DNA from: Planctomycetota bacterium
GTDB lineage: Bacteria; Planctomycetota; Planctomycetia; Planctomycetales; Planctomycetaceae
Assembly (NCBI GenBank): GCA_027623235.1
Contig: JAQBVJ010000039.1
Location: forward strand, 1 to 55,427
Direction: 5' to 3'
Length of the DNA stretch: 55,427 nt
This document shows positions 7,981 to 18,175 of this stretch, one piece after another; position 1 is the first letter of the stretch, and each line of letters opens with the position of its first letter. The notes beneath the pieces were generated by a model. The model was not told the DNA's origin, did no database searches, and worked only from the letters and a program-made list of their open reading frames with translations. A program made the translations under genes and the position numbers.

Positions 7981-9411
7981 ATGAAACCGCCTTTCTGCCA
8001 CAACATGACCACATCGCTGTCACGACGTGACGCGCTCAAATCACTCTCGGCCGGGTTTGGGTTTCTTGCCTTCGCGGGACTCTCCTCGGCTCAGGCTGCG
8101 GAAGAGAATAAGAACTCGGCACTTGCTCCCCGAGTTCCCCACTTTGAGCCAAAAGCCAAACGCGTGATCTTCCTCTGTATGCGCGGAGGCCCATCGCACG
8201 TGGACACACTGGATTACAAGCCGCGACTGAAACGGGATCACGGCCGGGCATCGAGCTACGGGACTCCGTGGATGGCCTCGCCGTGGGAGTTCAAGCAGCA
8301 CGGCCAAAGCGGCCTCTGGATTTCCGAGCTGTTACCCAATCTGGCCAGGCACGCGGACGACCTGTGCCTGTTGCGTGGTATGCACTGCGACCAGCCCGCT
8401 CATGCTCAGGCCATGGTGCAGATGCATACGGGCAACTTTCAGTTTGTTCGACCGTCTGTCGGCGCGTGGACGCTGTATGGACTGGGGACTGAGAACCAGA
8501 ATCTTCCTGGCTATATTTCTATTAACCCACCGACTGCAACGGGTGGCGCTCAGAATTATGGTAATGCCTTTCTACCGGCTGCCTGCCAGGGCACGAAGTT
8601 CACTATCCAGGACAGCAGCCAGCGGAACCGCATGATCGATCGGTTGCGACGCGGCGAGGCCAATCCGTACGGCATCAACAACGCGGTCAACGAACAATTC
8701 TCGAAGTCCGTCCAGCGCAGCCAGCTTGACCTGATCACGGCGTTGAATCGTGAAAAACTCCAGCAGGACAAACACAACCCGCTTGTGGAAGGGGCGATTG
8801 AGAACTTCGAACTCGCCTTCCGCATGCAGGACGCCGTCCCGGAAGTCATGGACCTGTCGGATGAGACTGAAGAAACGCTCGCGCTCTACGGCATCAACGA
8901 GGACTCAACGGATGGATTTGGTCGTCAGTGTCTGCTGGCCCGCCGCTTCGCCGAATCTGGAGTTCGTTTCATTGAACTCGGCCACGGAAGCTGGGATCAG
9001 CACAGCAACATCCAGACGGCGCTCGCCGACAACTGCGTCGAAACGGACAAACCAATCGCCGGCCTCATCGCTGATCTGAAGCGTCGTGACCTGCTGAAAG
9101 ACACCCTGCTTCTGTGGGGTGGCGAATTCGGCCGCACACCGTATTCAGACAGCGGCACGGGCCGGGATCACAATCACAAGGGCTACACGATGTGGATGGC
9201 AGGCGGAGGCGTCAAAGGCGGCTTCAGTTTCGGGGCCACCGACGAACATGGCTACGAAGCCGTCGAGAACAAAATGCACGTCCACGACTGGCACGCCACC
9301 ATCCTGCACCTGCTCGGCCTCGATCACGAAGCCCTGACCTATCGCTACGCCGGCCGCGAAATGCGTCTCACTGACGTCGCCGGTTCCGTCGCGCGTGAGA
9401 TTCTGGCATAG
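7981..9411 (+). CDS. DUF1501 family Tat-exported protein (copy 1)
   Basis: About 476 residues from the ATG at 7981 (alternative ATG at 8005). The N-terminus carries a twin-arginine signal, SRRDALKSLSAGFGFLAFAG. The body belongs to DUF1501, which has an alkaline-phosphatase/sulfatase-like fold. Its conserved segments are VIFLCMRGGPSHVDTLDYKP, MHTGNFQFVRPSVGAWTLYG and LLWGGEFGRTPYSDSGTGRD, followed by DHNHKGYTMWMAGGGVKGG. The gene follows the DUF1549/1553 gene after 138 bases on the same strand, the standard pairing in this phylum. The 7843-7980 gap holds a small GACCGC-GAA-GCGGTC hairpin at 7873-7887. No enzymatic activity can be assigned with confidence. Confidence 0.92.
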   Translation: MKPPFCHNMTTSLSRRDALKSLSAGFGFLAFAGLSSAQAAEENKNSALAPRVPHFEPKAKRVIFLCMRGGPSHVDTLDYKPRLKRDHGRASSYGTPWMASPWEFKQHGQSGLWISELLPNLARHADDLCLLRGMHCDQPAHAQAMVQMHTGNFQFVRPSVGAWTLYGLGTENQNLPGYISINPPTATGGAQNYGNAFLPAACQGTKFTIQDSSQRNRMIDRLRRGEANPYGINNAVNEQFSKSVQRSQLDLITALNREKLQQDKHNPLVEGAIENFELAFRMQDAVPEVMDLSDETEETLALYGINEDSTDGFGRQCLLARRFAESGVRFIELGHGSWDQHSNIQTALADNCVETDKPIAGLIADLKRRDLLKDTLLLWGGEFGRTPYSDSGTGRDHNHKGYTMWMAGGGVKGGFSFGATDEHGYEAVENKMHVHDWHATILHLLGLDHEALTYRYAGREMRLTDVAGSVAREILA

Positions 9412-9766
9412 CATTTCGATGATTGACTCGCGATACGAATCGTGACTCATGTTACCGAACCTGATGAGAATCTCTCTGCGGTCATGCCAGAATCCATCCG
9501 TTGGTCGTAGTCTCACTGATCAGTGACGAATCAATTCGTGCATCCGGTCGGAGCGGTGGACGCGGACGGCACACTTTCATGCCCTGCGGCGGCGATAATC
9601 GCGTGAGCTAACGGTCAGGAAATGCAGCCTGACAAACGATGGTATCCATCCGGCCGGAAGCTCAGCCTGGCATCTCATACGGAGCCGTCAAATGCCTGAA
9701 ACCTTGTCGTAACTTCCGTAACTGTTGAGCCTTCCGAATTTGGAAGTCGACATTTCAGAATCTGAA
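9412..9766. other. Convergent intergenic region without a gene
   Basis: This 355-bp gap separates the stops of two convergent DUF1501 genes. The open frames that enter it have no recognisable domain. I see only weak hairpins, such as CTTCC-GAATTT-GGAAG near 9733, and no classical terminator with a T-run. Confidence 0.5.
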
Positions 9767-11173
9767 CTAAGCGATGATCTTGTCCGCCACGCTCCCTGAT
9801 ACGTCGGTCAGGCGGAAGTCGCGGCCGGCGTAGCGGTAGGTCAGCAGTTTGTGGTCGAAGCCGAGCAGGTGCAGCATCGTCGCGTGGAAGTCGTGGGTGT
9901 GGAATTTGTCCTTGACCGCCGCGATGCCGAATTCGTCGGTCTCTCCGTAACGCTGACCGCCTTTGACTCCGCCACCGGCCATCCACATCGAGAAGCCCGT
10001 CGCGTTGTGGTCTCGTCCGTCGTCCTTCTTGACGGCGGGGGTTCGACCGAACTCACCGCTCCAGACGAGCAGCGTGTCTTTGAGCATGTCCCGTTCTTTG
10101 AGGTCCGCGATGAGGGCGGCCATCGGCTGGTCGGTCTGACCGCAGTTGCTTTCGAGTTTCGCCTTCAGGCCACCGTGCTGATCCCATCCCTCATGTGTGA
10201 GTTCGATGAAGCGGACTCCGGACTCAGCAAATCGCCGGGCCATCAGACACATCCGACCGAAGTCGTCGCTCTGACCCGACCCTATGCCGTAAGCCTTCTG
10301 TGTCTGCTGAGTTTCCTCGGAAATGTCCATGACTCGCGGCACCGCGGCCTGCATGCGGAACGCGAGTTCGTAGGACTCGATGATCCCGTCGATTTCTGAG
10401 TTCTGCGGCTGCCGATCGGCAAGGCCCTTGTTCATCTTCTGCAGCAGGTCGATCTGCTTCCGCTGCTGTGGCGTCGAGACGGTCTTGTTCTCGATATTGC
10501 CGATGCCGACGTTGCCGTTCACCCCGAGGGCCGTGCCCTGGAACATCGCGGGCAGGAAGGCGCTGCCGTAATTCTGAGTCCCGCCCAGCCGCGCGGGAGG
10601 CTTCATCGTGATGAAACCGGGCAGGTCCTGGTTCTCAGTACCCAGGCCGTACAGCGCCCACGCGCCCATCGACGGTCGCACAAACTGAAAGTTGCCCGTG
10701 TGCAGTTTGACCAGGGCCTGCGGATGATTCGGGATGTCCGTCCAGGCTCCATTGATCAGGCACAGTTCGTCGGCGTGCTGCGACAGGTGCGGGTACAGAT
10801 CGGAGATCTCGATGCCGCTCTCACCATGCTTCTTGAATTCCCACGGCGAGGGCATCAGCTTGCGGCCATTCTGATTGTTGAGCCCGACGCCGACCGAACC
10901 AGGCGCTTTTCCCTCGTGCGTCTTCAGGCCCGGGCGATAATCGAACGTGTCCACGTGAGACGGTCCACCACGCATGCAGAAGAAGATCACTCGCTTTGCC
11001 GAGCCAGGAAAGTGCGCCGGCTTCGGGGCGAGCGGGTTGAGAGGCTGCTCCTTTGCGGCCGCTTCATGAGCCATGGCAGCAAAGGCGGCGTAGCCGAAGC
11101 CACAGGACAAAGATTTCAGAATGTTGCGGCGGGACAGAAAGGGTGAAGGGGGAAGGCTGAAGGATGAAGTCAT
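9767..11173 (-). CDS. DUF1501 family Tat-exported protein (copy 2)
   Basis: 468 residues with a twin-arginine-type signal, LSRRNILKSLSCGFGYAAFA. It shares the DUF1501 landmarks with copy 1 (RVIFFCMRGGPSHVDTFDYR, LHTGNFQFVRPSMGAWALYG, LVWSGEFGRTPAVKKDDGRD). Copy 2 has a different central insert (TVSTPQQRKQIDLLQKMNKG), so the two are paralogues and not a recent duplication. It follows the second DUF1549/1553 gene on the minus strand after 154 bases, so the pairing is repeated in mirror image. Metal-binding and active-site residues are not established for this family. Confidence 0.93.
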   Translation of the reverse strand: MTSSFSLPPSPFLSRRNILKSLSCGFGYAAFAAMAHEAAAKEQPLNPLAPKPAHFPGSAKRVIFFCMRGGPSHVDTFDYRPGLKTHEGKAPGSVGVGLNNQNGRKLMPSPWEFKKHGESGIEISDLYPHLSQHADELCLINGAWTDIPNHPQALVKLHTGNFQFVRPSMGAWALYGLGTENQDLPGFITMKPPARLGGTQNYGSAFLPAMFQGTALGVNGNVGIGNIENKTVSTPQQRKQIDLLQKMNKGLADRQPQNSEIDGIIESYELAFRMQAAVPRVMDISEETQQTQKAYGIGSGQSDDFGRMCLMARRFAESGVRFIELTHEGWDQHGGLKAKLESNCGQTDQPMAALIADLKERDMLKDTLLVWSGEFGRTPAVKKDDGRDHNATGFSMWMAGGGVKGGQRYGETDEFGIAAVKDKFHTHDFHATMLHLLGFDHKLLTYRYAGRDFRLTDVSGSVADKIIA

Positions 11174-11327
11174 TTTTTGCTCCGCAGTTGCTTACGCCGT
11201 TTGACGCATGTTGTGAGTATTGCGAGAAGTTCGTTTGTTTCCTGTGTCAGATCGTGAAGAAGTTCCGGCCTGAATATTTCGGCTCCTTCAAGCAGTTCGA
11301 TCCAGTAAAGAGATTCCGCCTTCATTC

Positions 11328-13811
11328 TTACTCTACGTACCGAAACTCGGCGGAGCCGAACAGTGCCTGAGCCAGTCCGGACCAGGCTTTTGTTTTCGCG
11401 TTGTCGTTTTCCTTTTTCGACTGACCTTCGTCGAGCGACGCTGTCGTTTCCTCGACAAAAGCGACTGCCATTTCTGTTTCTTCCTGGGATGGCAAACGGC
11501 CGACTGTGAGGCGGTACGTCAGCGCCACTCGCGCGGAGTCGTCCATGTCGGCTTCGCCAAGCACGCGTTTCGCGAGTGACTCGGACTTAGTCATCATGAA
11601 CTCGCTGTTCATCATGTAAAGAGCTTGAGTGGCCACTGTTGTCACATCGCGTGAGCCGGAAATGATGCTGGGCTCCGGGAAGTCGAACAGGTTGAGCATC
11701 TCCGGCAGGTTGCCTCGTACGATCGGCAGATAAACGCTGCGTTTGCGGTTGTTTGTTTCGAACTGGTCAGCCTGAAGATTGCGTCCGACGATGCCGTCTC
11801 CGACCGTCTGTACGATGGATGCCTTTTCCGGTTCAATGTCCAGTTCGCCGCTCGCCTGCAGGATGGCATCGCGAATTGCTTCGACCTCGAGCCGACGATG
11901 ATTCGCCCGCCACAGCAGTGCGTTGCCAGGATCAATTTCGAGGGCGACTTCGTTGTCCTCGCCACCGAGTGAATAAACCCGGCTCGTCACGATCGTCCGG
12001 ATCGTTTGCTTGATCGACCAGCCATTCGTGACGAAGTCGGCCGCGAGCCAGTCGAGCAGTTCCGGGTGAGTCGGTCGGTCGCCGTTGGCTCCGAAATTAT
12101 CGACCGTTGCGACGATGCCTCGCCCGAACAGGTGCTGCCAGACGCGATTGACCGCGACGCGAGCCGTCAGCGGGTTGTCCTTCTGAATGATCCACTCGGC
12201 GAGAGACAGCCGCCCGCTGCCGTCTTTTTCGATCGTCGGCACGTGACCCGTGCTGCCGATCGTCAGGAAGCCGCGAGGAATCGTCGCACCTCGTTCGTCC
12301 GGCTCGCCGCGGAGCCGCAGTTGAGTGTCCGACGGGTTCGAAGTGTCGAGGACGGCCATCAGAAATTCGCGATTCTTCTGCTCTGTTGCAGGAGCCGGGT
12401 CAGAGGAATTCTTCATCTGTCGTTTGAAACCGGCGACCTGTTTTTCGGTCGCTGCAATCTGCTTCTGCAGCCGGTCGGCCAGCTTTGGATTCTGCTTGAT
12501 TTGTTCCTCGAATCGAGCCAGCTTCTGCTCAGCCACCTGAAGCTGTTTTTTGACATTCTTCTTTGACTGATTGTTCTTTTTGCCCCCGTCTCCAGCCGGA
12601 GCAACGGGCACCGCTTTGCCGTCTGCCCACGCAAGGATTCGGGCTGAGTTTCGGTTGCCGGTGCCACTTGTCCCGAACAGGGTGTCCGTGCTGCGGAAAA
12701 TTCCCGCCAGACCGTAGTACTCCTTCTGCGGAATCGGGTCGAACTTGTGGTCATGGCAGCGGGCACAGGATGCGGTGATACCAAGAAACGCTCGGGTCGA
12801 AACGTCGATCTGCTCATCGACGACGTCCATCGCGAAGTTTTCTTTGTTGTTGTCATTCAGCGATTTTGGGCCCATCGCCAGCATGCCGGTCGCGACAAGC
12901 CGCTCGAACTTCTGCTCGGGCGAGTCGGACTCAAGCAGGTCGCCGGCGATCTGTTCACGGATGAAGTCGTTAAACGGCTTGTCCGAATTGAATGCCGAGA
13001 TCACGTAGTCGCGATATCGCCAGGCGAAAGGGAACGTCGCGTTGCGCTCCATACCGGTCGACTCGCCGTAGCGGACGACGTCGAGCCAGTGCCGTCCCCA
13101 GCGTTCGCCAAAGTGCGAGGACGACAGCAGTTGATCGACGAGTTCCTCGACCGCCTTGTCGCGATTCTTCTCAGCGGCTTGTTTGAAATCATCGATCTGT
13201 GCCGGAGTCGGCGGGAGCCCGATCAGATCGAAGTAAAGCCGGCGAACCAGCGTTTCCGGTTTCGCATCGGCAACCGGTTTGAGTTCTTTTTCGCTGAGCT
13301 GTGCTGCGATGAACTGATCGACCGGCGACTTCGCCCAGCCGGTTTTGTCCTCGGGAGCCGCCGGGTTGGAGACCGGTTTGAAAGCCCAGAAATCTTTGGC
13401 CTTTTCAAAGTCGATTGTCCGCCGCACGGGGGCCGACTTTTCGTCTCGCGGGTCAGGAGCGCCCATTCGAATCCACTGTTCGAACTTCGCGATCGTCTCG
13501 GCCGGAAGCTGTTTTTCGGGGGGCATCTCGAGGCCTTCGTGGCGAATGGCCTCAAGAATCAGGCTGTCATCGAGGTTACTCGGAACGACCGCTTTGCCTG
13601 TCTCGCCGCCCTGCCGAATGCCTTCCCGTGTGTCGAGCAGCAGGCCACCTTTGACCTCTTTCGAATTCGCCGAGTGGCAGCTGTAGCACTCCTTCACGAG
13701 GACCGGCCGGATTTCCTTTTCAAAAAAGGCGATTCCAGCTTTGTCCTGAGCCGTCGCGGCGGAAGAAGCGGCAAGAATGAACAGGACGGCGAGTGGAAGT
13801 CGAGGAGACAT
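11328..13811 (-). CDS. PSCyt1-DUF1549-DUF1553 cytochrome-c-like planctomycete protein (copy 2)
   Basis: 827 residues from the ATG at 13811, chosen because a signal peptide ([18 protein letters not shown]) begins there; an upstream in-frame extension would run into the kinase gene. The PSCyt1 domain has CYSCH (in [20 protein letters not shown]). DUF1549 includes [17 protein letters not shown] and [20 protein letters not shown] Lys/Gln-rich coiled coil (about residues 405-470, [20 protein letters not shown]) separates it from DUF1553 ([40 protein letters not shown]). Copy 1 has a shorter linker at that point. It forms a probable operon with the DUF1501 gene downstream. Confidence 0.93.
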   Translation of the reverse strand: MSPRLPLAVLFILAASSAATAQDKAGIAFFEKEIRPVLVKECYSCHSANSKEVKGGLLLDTREGIRQGGETGKAVVPSNLDDSLILEAIRHEGLEMPPEKQLPAETIAKFEQWIRMGAPDPRDEKSAPVRRTIDFEKAKDFWAFKPVSNPAAPEDKTGWAKSPVDQFIAAQLSEKELKPVADAKPETLVRRLYFDLIGLPPTPAQIDDFKQAAEKNRDKAVEELVDQLLSSSHFGERWGRHWLDVVRYGESTGMERNATFPFAWRYRDYVISAFNSDKPFNDFIREQIAGDLLESDSPEQKFERLVATGMLAMGPKSLNDNNKENFAMDVVDEQIDVSTRAFLGITASCARCHDHKFDPIPQKEYYGLAGIFRSTDTLFGTSGTGNRNSARILAWADGKAVPVAPAGDGGKKNNQSKKNVKKQLQVAEQKLARFEEQIKQNPKLADRLQKQIAATEKQVAGFKRQMKNSSDPAPATEQKNREFLMAVLDTSNPSDTQLRLRGEPDERGATIPRGFLTIGSTGHVPTIEKDGSGRLSLAEWIIQKDNPLTARVAVNRVWQHLFGRGIVATVDNFGANGDRPTHPELLDWLAADFVTNGWSIKQTIRTIVTSRVYSLGGEDNEVALEIDPGNALLWRANHRRLEVEAIRDAILQASGELDIEPEKASIVQTVGDGIVGRNLQADQFETNNRKRSVYLPIVRGNLPEMLNLFDFPEPSIISGSRDVTTVATQALYMMNSEFMMTKSESLAKRVLGEADMDDSARVALTYRLTVGRLPSQEETEMAVAFVEETTASLDEGQSKKENDNAKTKAWSGLAQALFGSAEFRYVE

Positions 13812-13957
13812 AAGCACTTCCGATTGGGCGGACCACAGGGGGCAGATGAGCGTCACAGGCGGGAGAGTAAAGACGCTCGAGAAGGCCGGATTATTCTCTG
13901 GGATCTCTGCCGGATCAACTTCTATGGATTTGTCCCGGAATAACCTCGGACGGACCA

Positions 13958-16558
13958 CTACTGCTGTGTGGAGTCCGGTCGTGGCCCAGCCGGTTTCTCG
14001 GGCTCGGTCTGCTCGGATTTCACCCTGGCCGCCGTCATTTTTCTGAGAGCCGCTTTGTACTCCGGCAGATCCTTCAGTCGTGCCCAGGACTCGACGGACT
14101 CGACCAGGCGGACGTCGTAAAAACCCAGGTCGATGGCCTCGTTCAGCCACACAAATGCCTTTGTCACGGCATCGCCACGCCAGGTCGCCACGCCTGCCGG
14201 AACGGGCTCGTCGCCTGAGTCGATCGCCGACACGAAATCGACGAGTCCCTGGGCTGTCGCGTACGAATGAAACGCATTTTCGGCAAGCAGCTCGCGAGAC
14301 TCAGTGAGGTCAACGAGAGCCAGATTCCACTCTCCCCACGCGGCACGATGATACGCCCGCCCGGAGAATCTCCAGGCAAGATGCTGCCGGAAAATGGCCA
14401 CTTGAGGTGCCTTCGTATGAGCCACCCGGCCGTGCTTCAAGCTTGTTTCCCAGGCCGCTTCCGCTGCGGCCCGGTCGCCCTTGTCGAAATGCAGAGTCGC
14501 GACGTCCGACATCGCTCCGCTCAGCTTCTCGTGAGTTCGCAGGTCGTCTGGCTGCCGATCAACCAACTCTTGAAAGATCGTGGCCGCTCGCTGATAGCTG
14601 TCCAGAGACGGCTCAGGCTTTTTCAGGGCACTCAGGCAACGGCCCAGCAGAAAGGCGGCCTCACCGGCGAACTCCTGCACGTTGGGATCGTCGGCGTGCG
14701 CAGCGAGCAGTTGGTCACCGATCACAAGCGTTTCTTCAATGGTTGTGACAGCCGCTTCGAACTGCTGATCGTCGTACTCCAGCGACCCCAGATTCAGCAT
14801 CGTCATCGCCATGTGCAGCTCACTGGTGCTGTCGTCCGGGTTCTGATCGACGAGCTTTCGCTGCATGACGAGAATCTTCCGGTACGATGCAATGCCCGCT
14901 GAGCGTTCTCCCAGAGTGACCTGTAAATTGGCAAGATTCCCCAGGCAGGCGGCCAGGTTGCGTTGATTCCGTGGCCGGTCTGGATCCGCGTCGAACTGCT
15001 CCTGCATCAACACGCTGGCGGCCAGGTACTCGGCGGCGGCCTCTTTGTTCTCACCCAGATCTTCGAGCGTCATCGCCAGGAAGAAGCGGGCGAGAGCCAG
15101 TTCGAATTTCACCTGCAGATCGTCGGGCCGCGCCTCGACCAGCCTCAGGTAGTAATCCCGCCCGAGTATCTGCAGATCGCGTTTGACCGGCTCGAGACCC
15201 GGCTCGCGAAGCAGTTCATGATTGGGAACCTGAGTCAGAAACCGGTAGAGCGTCTGCCGGGCGAGGCTGAAACTTTCTTCCGCTGCACTGCGCTGTTCGT
15301 CGGCCTGCTTCTTCGCTTCCTCTGTCTTTTTCTGTGAGGCCAATGCCAGAACTTTCGCTTCTTCGGCGTTCTTCTGAGCCGCCCTGGCCTGACCCAGATT
15401 CCGATTAGCATCGCCAAGATACGTCTGCGATTGTGCGAAATTCGCGCGGGCTTTCTGCCACTGCCAAACGATGCCGGACACGCCGCCAATCGTCAGCAGA
15501 ATCACCGCCGCGGACAGCGAGGCGATCATCGGCTTTCGTCGAGACCACCTCGCCAGCGTGCCAAACTTTCCAATCGGTCGCGCCTTGACGGGACGTCGTT
15601 CGAGGAACGCCTGCAAATCTTCGAGCAGTTCACCGGCCGTCTGGTATCGCTGCCCCGGTTCCTTTTCGAGGCACTTCAGACAGATCGTTTCCAGATCGCG
15701 CGGGACGTGACTGTTGAGCGACGTCACTCGTGGTGCGGGCTCGGTGAGCACCTGATGCAGCAGCATCTGCGAGTTGCCTCGAAACGGTCGCTCGCCGGTC
15801 AGCAGCTCAAACAGAATTCCGCCGATCGCGTAAACGTCCGCGCGTCGATCCGCGCTGTGCGAGTCGCCTCGCGCCTGTTCCGGAGCCATGTACGCGGGCG
15901 TTCCCAGAATCTGCCCGTCGACAGTCAGTGTGACCTCGCCCACCTCGCGCCGCGCGAGCCCGAAGTCTGCGATGTGAGGTTGCTCGTCCCGGTCCAGCAG
16001 AATGTTGGCCGGCTTGAGGTCGCGATGCACGACTCCCGCCTCGTGAGCGTAATGCAGAGCTTCCGCCAGCTTCGCGGCCAGCGCCGCCGCCTCACGTGGA
16101 GTCAGCCGCTGCCCGGTCATCCAGTCGGCCAGCGTGAGCCCGTCGATGAACTCGCTGACCAGGTAGAGCGTCTCGCCGTCCCGGCCGACCTCGAACATCG
16201 ACACGATGCCTGGATGCTGAAGCTGAGCCACCGCCCGCGCCTCGCGGACGAACATCTCCAGGTCGCGCGGATTCTGCGAATTGTTTTTCGGAATCTTGAT
16301 CGCGACGGTCCGGTCCAGCTCCTCGTCGTGAGCTCTCCAGACCGCCCCGGATGCTCCGGCCCCGACCCGCTTCTCCAGGCGGAAGTGCCCGATGTGCTCA
16401 TGAGTCGGCACGTGGTCCTGCGTGTCGACCCCGCTGATCAGATTGAAACTGCTGCCACACGCCGGGCAATGCACGTCCGACAGATCTGTGATCGTCTCTT
16501 CGCCATCAATGGAGTCCGTGTCGATCGCGTCAGAACAGTGCGGGCAACGAATCTGCAC
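13958..16558 (-). CDS. Membrane Ser/Thr protein kinase with N-terminal zinc ribbon and C-terminal TPR-like region
   Basis: 866 residues. Residues 5-34 form a CxxC...CxxC zinc ribbon (C5, C8, C31, C34). A Hanks-type kinase domain covers about 59-325 and has all catalytic features: the Gly-rich loop VGAGASGAVW, K88 in VAIKIPK, D180 in HRDLKPANILL, D198 in DFGLA and the APEQARG motif, so it should be active. A membrane helix (about 347-368, MIASLSAAVILLTIGGVSGI) is followed by a coiled coil rich in Ala/Lys/Gln and then helical TPR-like repeats up to the C-terminus. It phosphorylates unknown substrates, with the kinase domain in the cytoplasm. This architecture is common in Planctomycetes. The upstream DNA (16559-16926) is shared with a divergent lipoprotein gene. 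Confidence 0.93.
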   Translation of the reverse strand: MQIRCPHCSDAIDTDSIDGEETITDLSDVHCPACGSSFNLISGVDTQDHVPTHEHIGHFRLEKRVGAGASGAVWRAHDEELDRTVAIKIPKNNSQNPRDLEMFVREARAVAQLQHPGIVSMFEVGRDGETLYLVSEFIDGLTLADWMTGQRLTPREAAALAAKLAEALHYAHEAGVVHRDLKPANILLDRDEQPHIADFGLARREVGEVTLTVDGQILGTPAYMAPEQARGDSHSADRRADVYAIGGILFELLTGERPFRGNSQMLLHQVLTEPAPRVTSLNSHVPRDLETICLKCLEKEPGQRYQTAGELLEDLQAFLERRPVKARPIGKFGTLARWSRRKPMIASLSAAVILLTIGGVSGIVWQWQKARANFAQSQTYLGDANRNLGQARAAQKNAEEAKVLALASQKKTEEAKKQADEQRSAAEESFSLARQTLYRFLTQVPNHELLREPGLEPVKRDLQILGRDYYLRLVEARPDDLQVKFELALARFFLAMTLEDLGENKEAAAEYLAASVLMQEQFDADPDRPRNQRNLAACLGNLANLQVTLGERSAGIASYRKILVMQRKLVDQNPDDSTSELHMAMTMLNLGSLEYDDQQFEAAVTTIEETLVIGDQLLAAHADDPNVQEFAGEAAFLLGRCLSALKKPEPSLDSYQRAATIFQELVDRQPDDLRTHEKLSGAMSDVATLHFDKGDRAAAEAAWETSLKHGRVAHTKAPQVAIFRQHLAWRFSGRAYHRAAWGEWNLALVDLTESRELLAENAFHSYATAQGLVDFVSAIDSGDEPVPAGVATWRGDAVTKAFVWLNEAIDLGFYDVRLVESVESWARLKDLPEYKAALRKMTAARVKSEQTEPEKPAGPRPDSTQQ

Positions 16559-16926
16559 GAGCGGTCCTCATCGAAAAGAATCTCAAGGGAAAATCAGCGA
16601 CTTATGTTGGCGTTTCAAGCGTTGGCGTTTCAGCTTTCTGTATGACAGTCCGACGTGAACGACAGATCGAACCCTCCTTTGATCTTACGAGATTGTCAAT
16701 TGCCGCAACCGGGCTAAGGACTGTTGGTTTTCCTTTGATCAGAGTGAGAATATTCGTTTTGCGTGACAAGACCGCGAACTCTGGGGGGAATGGGGTATCC
16801 TGCCGGATCGAATCGGGGATTGCTCGAAAACCGGAGGGAAATCCCGACAGCCGACTGAACAGTGACGGCTGAACAGAACGATTTATTTTGAAGTCACTTC
16901 CTGAAAACTCAAACGAGGTCGCACGG
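16559..16926. other. Divergent intergenic region with short direct repeats
   Basis: This 368-bp region should carry the promoters of the kinase gene (minus) and the lipoprotein gene (plus). It contains a near-perfect tandem direct repeat, GTTGGCGTTTCA at 16606-16617 and 16621-16632, about 50 bases upstream of the kinase start. That could be an operator or a chance duplication. No convincing -35/-10 pair was identified, and no gene is supported. Confidence 0.4.
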
Positions 16927-17844
16927 ATGCACCTTCGCTCAACGTCAATGATGCTTGCACTTTTGTTACTCACGGCCGCTACCGGGTGTCGATCCGCCCG
17001 CCTGTCGTATGACGGCAACGAAGTCCGCGGTGCGATGCTGCAGCTGTACGAAGACCAGGCGATGGACAATCTGATTCGGGTCCGCCGGAATCAGCCGATC
17101 GTCCATCTCGAATTCAAGGGAGTGACGGTCCAGGAAACAGACTCGCTGGCGGCGAGTTACGGGAGCACCCAGAACTCCGGGCGGGCTCTCGCGGCGGCAG
17201 CGGCTCGGACGATTTCGACCGGATGGAATGGCAGCGCCAATGCTTCCAACCAGGCCCGGGTCAGTTACGAGGCAGAGCCCCTCAACAACGACACGGGAAT
17301 CTACGATCTTTACCGCGAGTTCGCGGACAACGTCTGCTTTCTTTGCGAGGGAAGCGAACTGCCCGAGTGGGGCGTTCATCTCTACAGAAAACACGACGGC
17401 TACTACTACTGGATCCCGACTGAATACTCGCGGGATTTCTATGAGTTCGTCCTGGCAACGACCTTCGACTGCAGGAAGGAACCGGCCTATCACGGATATT
17501 ACGACGTGGTGATCAGTGTGGTGGAAGACAAGGGATCAGTCCGATCGGCGCTGAAAGCGAACCTTCAATTCGACAAGACAATTCCTCAGGGGTACGCAAC
17601 GGCGATCGTCGAGCTGCAGGATGGCCGTGAGGTCAAAGTCAGCCTGTTCCCGCCGAAAGAGTCTGGCCCAGGTCACGACGCTCAGTGGAGCAGTAAAGAC
17701 GGCTTCGTCTTCAGCGATCTGCAAGGACGCAAAGCCAAGGTCTATTCCGCAGAGAATCCCCCTCCAGTGCCAGCCAGCCGCGTCGAAGAGTTGCTCGAAA
17801 AATCCGCCCGTTCTCTGAACCTCCTGCGGGCCAACCAGAATTGA
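16927..17844 (+). CDS. Putative lipoprotein of unknown function
   Basis: 305 residues from the ATG at 16927, preceded by GAGG nine bases upstream; an earlier in-frame start lacks signal character. The N-terminus MHLRSTSMMLALLLLTAATGC is a lipoprotein signal ending at a lipobox-like ATGC. The mature part contains an alternating hydrophobic domain (VHLEFKGVTVQETDSLAASY), a low-complexity AlaAlaAla stretch, a Tyr-rich segment (YRKHDGYYYWIPTEYSRDFY) and a C-terminal helix (ASRVEELLEKSARSLNLLRA). I do not recognise the family. The stop overlaps a possible TTG start of the next small gene, which suggests cotranscription. Confidence 0.8.
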   Translation: MHLRSTSMMLALLLLTAATGCRSARLSYDGNEVRGAMLQLYEDQAMDNLIRVRRNQPIVHLEFKGVTVQETDSLAASYGSTQNSGRALAAAAARTISTGWNGSANASNQARVSYEAEPLNNDTGIYDLYREFADNVCFLCEGSELPEWGVHLYRKHDGYYYWIPTEYSRDFYEFVLATTFDCRKEPAYHGYYDVVISVVEDKGSVRSALKANLQFDKTIPQGYATAIVELQDGREVKVSLFPPKESGPGHDAQWSSKDGFVFSDLQGRKAKVYSAENPPPVPASRVEELLEKSARSLNLLRANQN

Positions 17845-17855
17845 TTGGGACTGAA

Positions 17856-18110
17856 ATGGCAAGGAAAACTGGCGGCACAATTATCGCAACGTCGATCGAC
17901 TTGAAGGTCGCAAACAGCGATGAAGCCTTCCGGCTCGACCTTGAGGTGACCGACCATCACGGTAAGACGTTTGCCCTTCGTGTCGATGACCCGGCGGAGA
18001 GTGCCGAGCTGATCCGGGAGATCTTTCACAAGGCTGGCGACAAATGGCCGGATTATGACGTCTCTTTCGTCGTCGATGAGTCTTCGGGAAAGATCATCGG
18101 GGTTGCCTGA
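17856..18110 (+). CDS. Small conserved-looking protein of unknown function
   Basis: 84 residues from the ATG at 17856, which lies 12 bases after the lipoprotein stop; a TTG start at 17841 overlapping that stop is the alternative. The sequence is soluble and balanced, with segments like LDLEVTDHHGKTFALRVDDP and AELIREIFHKAGDKWPDYDV. Its predicted beta-beta-alpha-beta pattern fits a small folded domain and not an accidental frame. No transmembrane segment or known motif is seen. Gene coupling suggests a function related to the lipoprotein. Confidence 0.6.
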   Translation: MARKTGGTIIATSIDLKVANSDEAFRLDLEVTDHHGKTFALRVDDPAESAELIREIFHKAGDKWPDYDVSFVVDESSGKIIGVA

Positions 18111-18175
18111 ACAATCTGCGGGTTTATTGAGCAATCTGCCAGGCGACGCACGGGACGCTGCAAACGCCTGCCGAC

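Noticed and set aside
12747..13943. 398-codon open frame on the plus strand inside the DUF1549/1553 copy 2 gene
   Set aside because: Antisense shadow of a clear family member, with no recognisable motif.
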